From Ambrosia x helenae (taxonomy: Eukaryota; Streptophyta; Magnoliopsida; Asterales; Asteraceae): a stretch of DNA of 64,000 nucleotides. Position 1 is the stretch's first letter; each line of letters opens with the position of its first letter. A program made the translations under genes and the position numbers. The notes under the pieces are model-generated. The model made no database searches, was not told the origin of the DNA, and worked only from the letters and a program-made list of their open reading frames with translations. Positions 22,186 through 33,795 of this stretch are shown piece after piece. Location of the stretch: assembly GCA_030844895.1 (NCBI GenBank), contig CM061228.1:39133463-39197462 (forward strand), in the 5' to 3' direction.

Positions 22186-23005
22186 GAATTGGTTTCCTAA
22201 GTTTGTGCCACATATTTGGAAAGGTAGTAAATATCCTTGAATATCACTGAAAATTATTTCGAAATTTTTAAAATTTCAGTTTGAATTTATTTAAATTTTG
22301 AATTCAAACTTTTAAATTCGAATTTCTATTAATTATCCCAATCTAGATTAATAACTTCCTTAAAATAATACAATCATCATTAATAATATATATTTAACCG
22401 AAAATCAATTAAATAAAATTATTAAATTTCTATTTTCCAATTTTTTAAACTAATTTAAATTCTCACTATATAAACAATCTTAATCTCGGTTATACAATTA
22501 TTTTGAGAATTTATAAAACTTACATCTCAACTTTTTAATCTACATGACCTCATTTTTAAAAACTTGATACGATTTGTTTTATGTTTTATTCAGTAGTATT
22601 TATTTTAGCAAATTATATTTGCAATATATTGTTTACAAGCATAATCTTTTTAATATCTTCTTTTACATTTCAGTTATGATATTTGGAACCGAAAACACTT
22701 GAGTTCTCGGTTATTTAAGTTGTTTGGGCCGAGAACTAGTTAGTTCTCAGTTGGGCTTGGGCTAGGCCATGTGGGCCAAACCTAGCATAAGACCTATATA
22801 ATGTTTTATTCTTGTCATTTGTTAGGTTAGCGGTTTTGTTTACACTAAGAAAACTCTCTCTAGTATCAGACGATTCCTTGAAATCGTATGCTAGTTGAGT
22901 ATTATCATTCAATCATATAATATTTTTTTCTTGAATTGCTATCATCTTTGATTCCGCCATCGATTGATAGTTACTTGATCTGATTTATATTTTTCGGGAC
23001 TTACA
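22186..23005 (+). repeat. Copia-B 5' LTR (left border uncertain)
   Basis: Its right half (from about 22668, TTCAGTTATGATATTTGG) matches the 3' LTR at 45448-45784, and its left part matches 1-721. A TATA-like CCTATATAATG lies at about 22793-22803. The 3' LTR is much shorter and starts with about 58 different bases, so the two LTRs are not simple copies. Confidence 0.8.
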
Positions 23006-23007
23006 AT

Positions 23008-23020
23008 TAGTATCAGAGCC
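23008..23020 (+). promoter_or_regulatory. Copia-B primer binding site
   Basis: TAGTATCAGAGCC begins two bases after the LTR end. Plant Copia elements usually carry TGGTATCAGAGC here, complementary to initiator Met-tRNA; this copy has one mismatch at the start. Confidence 0.75.
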
Positions 23021-24304
23021 ACTGAAGCTATTCAAGGCTTGGTTTAGATATCAATAATTCAAGAAATTAAGTTTTTGGCTTGGTTTGTTCTATTCTAAGA
23101 TCATGTTGAAGATTTTCTATGGAATAGAGTTTGATCCAGTTTTTTAATTTTTGAAAGTGTTTCCATATATTTCGGGTTTTAAGTTGAAAAATATTTTATT
23201 AAGTGGGCAAGTGATACTATTTTTTTTGGAAAGATTTTCGGCTCCATACGGTTCTCGACATTTCTTGGATGTCAATTTTTTTTTTCTTTTGACTTTAGTT
23301 AATTATTTACTGTATCCATATTTAAAAAGTGGGGATATAGGAATTTCCTAAATCTAAGTTTCTAAAATCCATAAACTTCATTTGAAAAAGGGATATATGA
23401 ATTTTAGATTTCTAGAAGGTGGCCATTTTCTTTGCTTTCTTTTGAATATCTACGTTTCAAGTATTTTCATAATTCTTGGTTTGTGGTGTTGCAATCAAGT
23501 TTCAATGTTTTTTTATTTGAGTTTACGGAAACACTTAAAAATATATATTCTTATTAGAATTTTTTTTATTTGAGTGGTGGTTGCATTTTATCAAGTTGCA
23601 TTTGCTAGAAACAAGGAAAATATCATCTTTCAATTTATTTTCAAAGTCAGTTTGGATTGATTTTTCTTGTTGATTTATACGAAGAATAGGTTGAAGATTT
23701 GCGTTGAGAAGAGTTTTTATTCTTTGTGGCTGAATTTTTGGTGTTTCCCAAGATTGTGGGGTTATAGTTGGAAAGTATAATCACTATATTAATTCAAATC
23801 TATTTTGTTGGAGTGTACGAAAAAAAATAGTTCTCGGTTATTGAAGCTCTTGGTTATCAAAATAGTTCTCGGTTAAGTTTGTTCTCGGATTCTCAGTTTA
23901 CTACGTTTGAGGTTCTCGGGATTTCAGTTGTGTTCTTGAAAAGGAGGTGGTTCTCAGGTTTCTTGTTATTGAAGTTATTACTTTTCTCGAGTTCCACAGG
24001 TTCTCGGAAATTTAAAGTGTTCTCGGGTTACAAGACTTGTTCTCGGATTTACAAGTGGTTCTCAGATTTTTGCTTCGGTTCACAGATTTAGCTTGGTTCT
24101 CGGAGGTTTGTTTATGTTCTCAGAATTTTGTTGGGATTTCACACAATTCTCGGATTGCTTACCCTTTCTCGGATTTTCATTGATTCTCAATTGGAAGGGT
24201 GTTCTCGGGAGTCTCTTGGTTCTCGATTTATCTTTTAGTTTTCGAACTCGAAGATAGTTCTCGATTTTGATCCTAGTCATGAATGCAACAACACGTGGGT
24301 TCCC
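23021..24304 (+). other. Copia-B untranslated leader with TTCTCGG array
   Basis: No gene is recognised. From 23831 to about 24262, TTCTCGG and close variants (TTCTCAG, TTCTCGA) occur roughly 20 times at irregular spacing. The LTR carries the same heptamer in GAGTTCTCGG and AGTTCTCAG. The array ends where gag begins. Confidence 0.65.
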
Positions 24305-24508
24305 ATGTTGATGTTGGGAGAGTCTTTTGCAGAATGGAAATTTAGGTTCATTCAAGCTGTTAAAGAAAAGGATGCCAAAGTAGTTCTCGATTTTGATCCT
24401 AGTCATGAATGCAACAACACGTGGGTTCCCATGTTGATGTTGGGAGAGTCTTTTGCTGAATGGAAATTTAGGTTCATTCAAGCTGTTAAAGAAAAGGATG
24501 CCAAAGTT
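24257..24508 (+). repeat. 126-bp in-frame tandem duplication at the gag start
   Basis: The unit beginning GTTCTCGATTTTGATCC at 24257 is repeated at 24383 with one visible difference (GCAGAATGG versus GCTGAATGG). The period of 126 bases is 42 codons, so gag stays open. Each unit supplies an ATGTTGATG start. Confidence 0.9.
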
Positions 24509-25008
24509 TGGAGAGCTATTTGTAGAGGTCCTACCCCAATAACTTATGAAGAGAATGGTACTACACTACTTAAACCTGAATCCGAATATAAAGATGAAGA
24601 TTGGGACCAAGTCAAGCTTGATGAAAAGGCTCTTAACACACTGATTATGGGTTTAGCACCGGAGATCGTCTCAAAATATGGAGAGACTAAATCTGCCAAA
24701 GCATTATGGGATTCTCTGATTGAATTTTATGAAGGCAATGATGACATGAAGCAAAGTCGAAGGGACATGCCGCGGCATAAGTTCAATATGTTCAGTTGCA
24801 ATCTGGGTGAAACCCTTGAAAATCAAATTGCGAGATACGTATCTCTAGTAACTGACATGAAGACCGCAGGCATAACTTTGAACAACTCTGAGATAAATAA
24901 GAAGATGTTAAATACTCTTCCAAAGAGCTGGGATACAAATGTTACCATGATCAAGGGGATGGAGGATCTTCAACTTCTGTCTCTGTCAGGACTCATCTCC
25001 ATCATCAA
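24305..25008 (+). pseudogene. Copia-B gag, UBN2-type capsid domain
   Basis: The frame opens at ATG 24305 within the tandem duplication, so residues 1-42 and 43-68 repeat each other (LGESFAEWKFRFIQAVKEKD). It continues as the UBN2/Copia gag domain with W...D..A...I..GL, SAKALWDSL, F.M......I...V.L...M. and LP.SWD. It is cut at 25008 by a solo LTR and resumes in the same frame at 26354 once the insert and one target copy are taken out. Gag forms the particle shell. Confidence 0.8.
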
Positions 25009-26348
25009 TGTAACATCACACAAATTTTCTTTATATATATATATATATATATATAGAACTCCCTCGTTTATTCATCCGATTCATGTTTACGGTAACTTTA
25101 CCATCCATTTTGTTAATTTTTTTGTTTAAATAATGACGTATAATCAATATTAAATTGGATTGTATTGAATTCTGATTTAAAAACGTTAAAAAAAATGTTT
25201 GCCTGTGCCAGGATTCGAACCCGAGTCCCTGGCGGGCTAAACCTTAACCACACCACACAAACCACTACATCATTTGGTGTTTTGTGATGTTAATTAAAAC
25301 CAATTAAACTTAAACCCTTTCAAGGTCCCTTAGTCAAACCTGAAAAGTCAAACGTAGTCTCCTAGTCAAGTCAAGTCAAAGTGTTAGTAAATATGGTCAT
25401 CTAGTCAAGTCAAAGTTGTTCCTAAATTGTAGCCTAGTCAAAGTAGTCCCTAATTACAACTCCAAATTTTACACTATAAATACACTAGCCTACCATTCAA
25501 CTCGATATACCATTAAAAAAAAACATTATTATCCCATCTCCCATATACTAAAGTTTTCATCCGTCATTATCTTCTCTAGCTAGTTTCGAGTTTTCCAAGG
25601 CATTATTACTAAGTGTTTGCACGCTCAATAAAACGCACGAACTCATTATGCACCTAAGGTGAGTTTACATAGCCCATTTTCCATTCACTATTATTTTTTT
25701 TGGGGTGAAACATGTTACAACATTCAATTTACAATTCAATCATAAGTGTCTATGTGTTATTCTATGTTGCATTATGTCTTAAACATTACTAGGGTAAGCA
25801 CATTATTCTAGCATAATCATTAACATTGATCAGCCGACGGTATACAATGATAGATCTATTGGACTGACAATCCCACCTGGATACGTGTACCTCCTACATA
25901 GGTAGCGTGGGTGATTGTTATCGAATTTATAACATAATCGAGTGAACCATGAGCGTATGGGATGGACCACAATATTCTAGTCACAAGGTTTGATTATGCA
26001 CTCGATTTACCCGATGGTTTTGTTTTCACATATGGACTAGACTTGCCATGACACTCGAATTGTACAAGTTTTTATTCAATTATCAAAACCTATGTAATTC
26101 TCACCAACTTTTGTTGACCCAAAATATTTTCAAACTTAACATGTTTCAGGTTATAGCTTGCTCGAAGATTAGAGTTAATGTTTGAAGATGCGTAGCTAGT
26201 ATTTTTTTCATTTTGGTGTACAAATTCTTAGAACAATTGTATGTAAATTATTTAAATTATTTAATGAAATTTATTATTTACCATGAGCTACTGAACAATC
26301 ATTCATATGTGACACCTCAATGTTTCCGCCATCGGTTGGGGTGTTACA
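25009..26348 (+). mobile_element. Solo LTR related to Gypsy-C
   Basis: It starts TGTAACATCACA, ends GGGTGTTACA and is flanked by a perfect 5-bp duplication, ATCAA (25004-25008 and 26349-26353). Its last 40 bases are the complement of the first bases of the Gypsy-C LTR in plus orientation (CCGATGGCGGAA block), so it is the same family in the opposite orientation, but only 1.34 kb long against 2.6 kb. No internal sequence remains; LTR-LTR recombination is the usual cause. A reversed tRNA-like B box, GGATTCGAACC, lies at 25211-25221. Confidence 0.9.
25201..25275 (-). repeat. tRNA-like module inside the solo LTR
   Basis: On the minus strand GGTTCGAATCC (complement at 25211-25221) is a perfect Pol III B box, and TAGTGGTTTGTG about 45 bases upstream is a weak A box. 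It lacks a convincing cloverleaf and resembles a SINE head more than a tRNA gene. Confidence 0.45.
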
Positions 26349-27257
26349 ATCAAAGCTTGTGATTCAGACGACAAGCAAAAGGCGCAAAATCATAATGTTG
26401 CAGCTCAGCCACGTTGCACAGCTGCTACAGTTTTGACACCCGCTCCTGTTGTTCCAGTACCCGTTGAGTATCAGGTTCCTGTGCTTGTACGTTATATCAA
26501 ACATGCTTCACATGAGGTATTTTCTGATCTATGCTCTAATGCGTGTGCTGAAAAGGCTAAATATTACGTAGGATATAACTCTGAGTTAGTAAGAGAAAAT
26601 GATGAGCTAAAAGGAAAGATTTCTTGTCTTAATAGCCGAACTTCCACTTACAAACTTAGAGTAGAAGCCTTAGAAAAGGATGTTGTTCAATACAATAATG
26701 ATTTAAGCAATAAATCCTGCCTTGTAATGCATCAGAAGAAAGTTATTGATGAACTTAGTGCCGAGCTAGATTCTTTGAAATCAAAATTTGAAAATGCCGA
26801 TTTCATTTTAGAAAATTTGATTGTTCTAGTGAGCCCGTTGAGAAAATGATAAGTTCAAAACTCAGGTTTAGGGAAAACAAAGGAGCTGGTATAGGTTTTG
26901 TAGAAATTGCACCTCCCTACAATCACAACTACATCGGATTGCCTCTTTCGGATGAGGAAATAGAAAATGAGGGAAATATGGAATATGGGAAGGGGTTGGT
27001 GGTTGAACCCGCAAAAAGTGTTCCCATAAAGATAACGGAACCAAAGGAGTCAGTGGTAGAGCCGGTTAAGTCTGTGCCAATTAAGATTACTAAACCAGAA
27101 GGTCATAGGAAACAATTTAAGTATGTTACTCCTCTTACTTCTGCTCCCATCGCAAAGTTTGCTAAATCTGAAAGCAATGAAATGAGCACTTGTGTTAAAT
27201 CTGAAAACAACTATGACATTGTCGATGCTAACAAAGCTTCAACAAAATCGAATTCAT
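26349..27257 (+). pseudogene. Copia-B gag continuation with coiled coil
   Basis: After the solo LTR the frame goes on through a Pro/Val-rich linker and a long heptad-like region (26580-26830, LVRENDELKGKISCLNS and similar), to TGA 26847-26849. A second frame from 26846 carries GAGIGFVEIAPPYNHNY and two imperfect copies of EP.KSVPIKITKPE before Gypsy-B interrupts it at 27257. One frame shift between the two parts is needed. The coiled coil is probably a particle-assembly extension; that role is inference. Confidence 0.65.
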
Positions 27258-28985
27258 TGATGTGCTCAAAGTGGTTTAGTAAAAACTAACTAAATTAACC
27301 TAAACTAGACACTCTAAGTTTTAAATTTATAACCTAAGACTCTCTAAACCTAAACCACACAACCGGAAAGTGTACCGGTCAGTGCAGTACAGCTAAAGTA
27401 AGTCCGAGTATCGAACCCACGAAACTCTACTGGAAAACGTAAACTAGACTCGATAACTTATCTACAAACTGACTTAAATTGTTTTATTGCTTAAAGGGGG
27501 GGTTTCTAAAAGACTAATGCAAATAAATAAAATAATAAAACTAAAATAACTAAATACACAAACTGGAGATTGTAATTGAGGTCAGATGGATGGGAAGGCA
27601 CTACCTAGGCTAGAATCCTACACATGAATGATAAGCTTCTAATGGCTATGGAACTGGTGTGGAACCGGGATCTTAAAATACTAAACATCAAGAATAAACT
27701 AGACACCCTCGACCCTTCTCAAGGGGAAACCCTAGAATATTGTTGTGCTGTTAAACCACCGGTTGAGAGGTTACCCTCACAGGCTTACCTACTCGAATCT
27801 TAAAGTACCCGCTAGACAGTCTACCTCACAGCGCGAAAGTCACAGTACACCCGAAAGTGCAAGGGGTAACTACAATATTTCTGATAAGACTTGGCCTACA
27901 AGGAATGCTAGGGAAACTAGGAAGATCTTCTCACAAAGCCTCTAGAACTAGCAATTTAACACCCTAGACAGACCAACAATCTCGCACCTCACAGCTATTG
28001 AGAATTGGTAGAACACTTAGAATTATCTAACTAACAATTACAACTCCTATGGATAATCCTAGGCAATTAACCATAAACTAGTCGCTAACACTCAGTCCGC
28101 AACCTAACCCGCATTCATACATGAAAGACATTCACAAAAACGCAAGTGGAGTTTATAAAAGTTATTTAAACAAAACTAAGTACGCATATACATCAAACCA
28201 GAAAATAAAAAGTTCTTTACTTTAAAATTCACCCACAACCAAAAGTTCCAAGACCAAAAGAAAACAAATCAAACAAGTGCAATCATCATCGCCTAGGTAG
28301 CGTCAAGGTTTAGCCAATAAAATTCATGATAAAATCAAAATAATATAAACTAAACATATTACTGGTGTTCACAACGGGTTTGAATAGAATAAATAATAAA
28401 TAAATAGATTAGAACCGACCCGTGCTGGCACTTGTGCCTCCACCCTTGACCTCCTTCTCTTGAAATATGCTGCTGTCGTGATAGATCCTTCTTTTCTTTT
28501 TTCGATGATATGGCTCCCCTTAATCCTATATGCTGCGCCACCTTTTTTTCTATCTTATTGCAGCTTCGAAGAATATTAATATATCCCTCCTCAACTTGTG
28601 CTCAAAGGAAATATTAGGTTTTCTTTTTTTCTTGGGCTTTGGCATAACCCACGTGACCAAAGTCACAATTAGATTTTCTTTTTCCTTTTTTTTTATTTAT
28701 ATTATTATTATATATATATAGCATTCTAGCTCCATGCTTTTAACTCGTGTGTTCTTGGCTTGACCAAAGTTGCTCATTTACGCTCCAACGTCCATTCGAA
28801 CACCTACTAAAATATAAAATAAATACATAAGTAATAAAAATGACACAAAACTAATATAAATATATAAAAACCTATACTAAATAAAATAGACCGGTACAAG
28901 CCTAAAACAAATAAAAACACTAACTAAACGACTCAAAAATTATACAAACTTTACACTGGAATTAGATGTAATTTACAATACATCA
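27258..28985 (-). repeat. Gypsy-B 3' LTR
   Basis: TGATGTGC...ATACATCA, collinear with the Gypsy-A LTR. The complement of the polypurine tract (ATATCCCCACACTT) follows at 28987. It is clearly diverged from the Gypsy-A LTR in the middle, but close to its own partner at 40620. Confidence 0.92.
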
Positions 28986-30815
28986 AATATCCCCACACTT
29001 ATCTCTTTTTCGTCCCTGAAAAAGAATTATGCTATGGAATCACAGTCAGGTTTACATCCAGTTTCAAAACATAGGTTACTTAATTAATAATCTACTAACG
29101 TGTTGATTGCGATTGCAGGTATATTGATCCTCTTAAACCCACACCGGTTTCCAAGCCCCTTTTTATTTATGTTAAGTTCATGTTGATTAGTCTATCTAGG
29201 GTCTCACTCGAAGGAAGCCACAGTTCCTCCTAATCCCGCCTCAAGCTTATGAAACTAAAGGAACGACCAATTGACCATTTCCTAACCGTCTTATGTAGAA
29301 AACCAAGAGAATTTAAAATCACTTTTTTTTCGGCATACTTAACTCAGAGGGTGTGACCAATCCAAGTCGCTATCCCAGTGGCCAGGCACCTTAAGCTTCA
29401 GCATTTTTTTTTTCATCTCAGCATACTTAACTCAGAGGGTGTGACCAATCCAAGTCGTTATCCCAGTGGCCAGGCACCTTAAGCTTCAACATTTTTGCTT
29501 TGATTTCTAGTTTTTTTTTTTTTTTTTTTTTTTTTCAAAGTGATTAGAAATTCTAACGGCTTTAAACTTATAACGGTGCTTCTTATACTATTTTTGGCGG
29601 TTTCGGTCTCCCCGTTTCTCCTAGATAAGAACCCACAAAATAGCCTAACATAATTAATTTATTACTTTTCAAAGGAAACCTTTCTACCGGTTGAGCCTAC
29701 CCACATATCCCAAATTAGACACGTTTTCAATCAATTTTAATCTCTTATTATACAGACTATTTGAAAACCGGACACCTAACTTTACCTATCATTTTCCATA
29801 TTTTATATAATGCAAACTTCAAAATCAGGGACTTTTTTTTTGATTTTTTTTTTCAATTTTTGACTCAAAACGACTATATATACAAACCAAACGACAGTTT
29901 CCCATCCCCACACTTAAACTTTACATTGCCCTCGATGTAGGAATAGAAAACGACTCAAAACAAAAGAATAAATTCCGAATACAAAAATTATAAAAATAAG
30001 GGCAAATTGGAAAGGACTTAGCTGGTAAAATAACGCGTAAGCTCCAAAAACTCTAGTCCAATCTAGCTCGATCGTATAGCATTTCATTCGCGACCGGCTC
30101 TGACACAATGGTAAACTCTCGGCTTGCCTTGACAAATTATAAACAACTCTGGAATCACCCGAATGGAGATTGAGTACGGGTGGTGCAATCCAAACCTGTG
30201 CAAAACGAAACATACAAAACCCGAGCATAATACCGAACCACACAAAAATAAAAAGACTCAAACTACTAACTTAGACTCACAATATAACAACAAACAAGAA
30301 GACGTACCTGCTTGGCAAAATGGCGGTGAATGGTAGTAGAACCAAATGGGTATAAGAAAAAAAAATCTGGTTCTCGCTCAACGTGAAGGACACTGGTGAT
30401 CACAACACGCGTTGCAAGAGAAAAAAAAATAACTTTCCAGGGTAATAGCTGGTCGCATAAGGCGAACAGGTCAGCCCAGACTCTTCACATTACGTGAAAA
30501 GACTTTTTTCACAGAAAGACTATTTATTATTTTATTTTTTTTTTTAAGAAAAAATATCTTTCATTACCCAAACCTTTACCAAAACTCCCACTCATAAAAT
30601 TTATATAAAGACAATACATGGGATCCGCTCATGTGAAATTTCCTCTACCCAAGCAAACACGCAAACAGACTCAAGACACAAAAACAAAGATAAAAACCTA
30701 TGAACCACTACCAAACGACGGACGAAAATTAAAAAAAAAATGAAAAGCTAGAAAAAAAAATAAATAAGTATAAATATAAATTTACAAACTCTACAGAGGC
30801 TCCCCACACTTAAAC
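28986..30815 (-). other. Gypsy-B 3' non-coding region
   Basis: It matches 5240-6540 of Gypsy-A. The block around AACTCAGAGGGTGTGACCAA is tandemly doubled here (about 29336-29400 and 29421-29490), while Gypsy-A has one copy. From about 30300 to 30790 there is Gypsy-B-specific sequence without a gene. No pol is present. Confidence 0.7.
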
Positions 30816-31980
30816 TTAATCAGGGGGTTTCTCTTTTATCTGGACCCGATCTAATCCATTCAATTCCACCCAGTTCTCGTTAACAATTGAAATTTTATTT
30901 GTGGAATTGAAAAATAATTTAACCATTCTCAACGGGTCAAACCACCAAAATTTAAATTTACCTGGATTAAACCGGATGCGTGACATGTAGCAAGAAGACT
31001 GATCGTGCTTGACTTCCACTACCTTCCTCTTCTCCAAATCGTGCCAGCCATTGATCCTCTTCCGGTTCCGATCTTTTCTTTTTCTCTTCTTTGCCCTCTC
31101 CCGTGGTGCTGTTGAAATTCCATCTATCACTAATACCACCGGCCGGCTATGGTGCGCTTCTTCTACCACCATTTCCATGGGATGATCCCCACACTTATTT
31201 CTTTCATCTGGTGCAGGTTCAGTCATGTCTGTCGGTTCACCTTCGAGTAAGGCATCTAGGTATGCTATATCCCCATCGGGATCAGACTCCCCCACTTCTT
31301 CATAAATAGGCAAACCCTCTAACTCTAGATCTAAAAACTCATCCTCTTCAGACAACGACTTCTCACTCACCTCGTTGTCTTCCTCTGCACCAAACATCAT
31401 ATCAACGGAATCTCCCAATTCCACTTCTTCTTCAATCACTTCTCTCTTCACTAACGACCTCTGATACGCCGCCCATTCTTCTTCGTCGTCCTCTTCATCA
31501 GAGTCACTCCCAAAATCATATATAGTAACCTGTGGCACCGGAGGTGGGACTTCAATGTCCATTTTCGTCTCCATGATTGGGATGATCTCTTCATCTGACT
31601 CATCCGCGTATTCCATGATCGGCTCTTTCCCTTCTTCTGGAAACGTTGGGAACAACTCCCCTCGAGCATTCATGTACCCGAGGTAGTTGCCCTCCTCATC
31701 ATATGTATAACCGACTTTCGGCAACTGCTCTTGCTGAACCTTTTCTTTCTCTTCTTCTTCTTCATCTAATCTCCTAGCTATGTCTTCTAGTGTTCGTTGA
31801 AGATCTAAAATAGCAGTCTGTCGGTTTTTCAGGATGGTGTCGTGCTCTGCTAACATTTTCTGAGTATTTTCATCTTTAGCAACTAATAATGTCAACAGAC
31901 TCTCTATTTTACTCCAATCATTACCACTATCCTCACAAGAAGTGCTTCCAGAAAATTGATCAGGATATTGATTATATTGT
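30816..31980 (-). CDS. Acidic ORF of Gypsy-B, function unknown
   Basis: The minus-strand frame continues from 40481-40294 on the other side of Gypsy-C without a shift. Its first part (about 31980-31740) is a coiled segment clearly related to Gypsy-A's gag-protease ORF (LLTLLVAKDENTQK against LLTQLVAKDANTQK). After that the protein becomes very acidic (about 31735-31230, many Glu/Asp and DSDEEDDEEE-type runs), then a basic patch (RERAKKRKRKDRNRKRI, about 31070) and an aromatic-rich tail. Protease is missing. I do not recognise the acidic/basic part. It is interrupted by Gypsy-C, so it is not expressed whole. Confidence 0.6.
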
Positions 31981-33580
31981 TGTAACACCCCAACCGATGG
32001 CGGAATCATCGAGGTGCCACGTAGTGACGATTGTTCAAAAGCTCATGGTACTAAAATGTAAATATTATTGAATAATCAAAATTGTCTTACATGGAAATGG
32101 AAATTACATTTGTCTAAATGAAATGTAAATATTGAAATAATTGAATTGAAATAAAGCACTAAATGTCTCTTGCTAAAGCACTAGATCAAACTGCACCTGA
32201 AACATGTACAAAAATAGGTTTGGTCAACATATGAAATGTTGGTGAGCATTCCTAGATTTGATATATATAGTAGGTTAAAAAGTTATACAATTCAAGTGCA
32301 AGCTACAGTGCAATTATGTAAACTATGTATCATACAAATGAGCGAAATCAACCCTGTGACTGTATAATGTACTGTATGAACTGTAGTGTACTCAACCAAT
32401 AAATGGATGATAACTTAACACTGGCCACGGATTCTCCGATGAAAAAGGGGGAGAGTCAATCTAGGCGGGTTGTCAATCCAAATAGCGCTATTCAATGTTA
32501 AGGTCGGCTTGTACAATGTTAATGATTTCACTAAGTACAAATGTATTCTACATGTAATGTCTAAGCATAAAGCACGTTTGTAAGCAAATGCACATAGTAC
32601 TAGAATTGTATTGTAAAAATGTGAACTTGTATTTGTAATTTGTATAAGTGTACATGTAACACCCCAAAAATGAATAAAAGCAAAAAGGGGATAGGAAGTA
32701 CTCACAGTTCACGTAATAACTTGAGATTTAACTGGACAGCGAGATATGAATTGAGATTACTCCCAAATGATCAACCTAAAGTATTCGATAATGTGTAAGG
32801 GAAATAACTCTAGGATATATGTATTTCTAGGGCTTCGAATTGGGGATAAATGCTTATTTGATTAATTAATGAATTGTTTATTAAATATATGAAATTTAAT
32901 AAATAAATAAATAAAAGTCTCTTTGTAAAATCTTAAGTTGAATATAATCATAACATAAGGTTTTGAGTATGAAAATAATTTTTATAAAATTATTTTCTTG
33001 AAAATAGAATATTTAATCTAATTATTTCAAATTGTCGAAATATGACTTTAATATCTAAAAATATTAAAATCAAAGAATTTCTGAATAAAAATTTGTATTT
33101 CAGTTCTAGATAGTTAGAAATAATTTATATAAAATTTTGGTGCAAAAATATTGAAAAATGAATTTATTATGATTTAATTATGATTAAATCTAACAAAAAT
33201 TGATTAAAAATACTAAATAAATGATTTTTCGGGAATAAAAATCATTTCTGAAAAGTTTAAAGTTAAAAAAACTTAGGATAATTTTTGGAGAATTTAATAA
33301 AATTGTTTTGATATATAAATGGATTTTTATAAATATAATAGTATAAAAATGATTTAATTATTATAAATACTAAATAAATGAATTTCTGAAAACTAAAAAT
33401 TGTAAGTTGAACTTTTTCATCAGATTAATACAAAGTAATTTTTGTAGGATTTATGGAAATCGTTTTGTTAAACAAAAAGATTTTTCTTATAAACTTGATT
33501 AAATAAAAACATTATCAAAAACACATTATCTAATATTAGATAATGTTTAAATAAAATATAAACAGGGTTGTATATGTTCT

Positions 33581-33657
33581 CAGGGTCCAGACCAGTTGGT
33601 CTGGGCTTGTGATTATAAGGCTTAGAAACGAGAGGTCGTGGGTTCGAGTCTGGTTAG
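33581..33657 (+). repeat. tRNA-like (SINE head) module, plus strand
   Basis: CAGACCAGTTGG is a fair A-box match and GGTTCGAGTCT about 50 bases on is a good B box. The module ends before a T12 run at about 33686-33697 that could terminate Pol III. The copy at about 39260-39335 is identical. It is not a full cloverleaf. Confidence 0.5.
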
Positions 33658-33699
33658 AACCGATTTTAGACATTTAATCTGTTTGTTTTTTTTTTTTAT

Positions 33700-33795
33700 A
33701 AAAATGGTGGTTGTGGGATTCGAACCAAGGTCCCCACCCGGTCTGAACATTAGCACAGCCAAGGGAACCATCTGGGCTACAAGGCCTGATGGTGA
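33700..33795 (-). repeat. tRNA-like (SINE head) module, minus strand
   Basis: On the minus strand TAGCCCAGATGG (complement at 33769-33780) is a near-perfect A box and GGTTCGAATCC (complement at 33717-33727) a perfect B box. It faces the plus-strand module across a T-rich spacer. The duplicate in the other LTR is at about 39390-39460. Confidence 0.6.

Noticed and set aside
24080..24481. Minus-strand frame with a repeated 42-residue block
   Set aside because: It is antisense to the duplicated gag start; the sense frame carries the UBN2 domain.
33581..33795. tRNA genes
   Set aside because: A and B boxes are present but no cloverleaf or acceptor stem can be folded by eye, and the copies lie inside LTRs.
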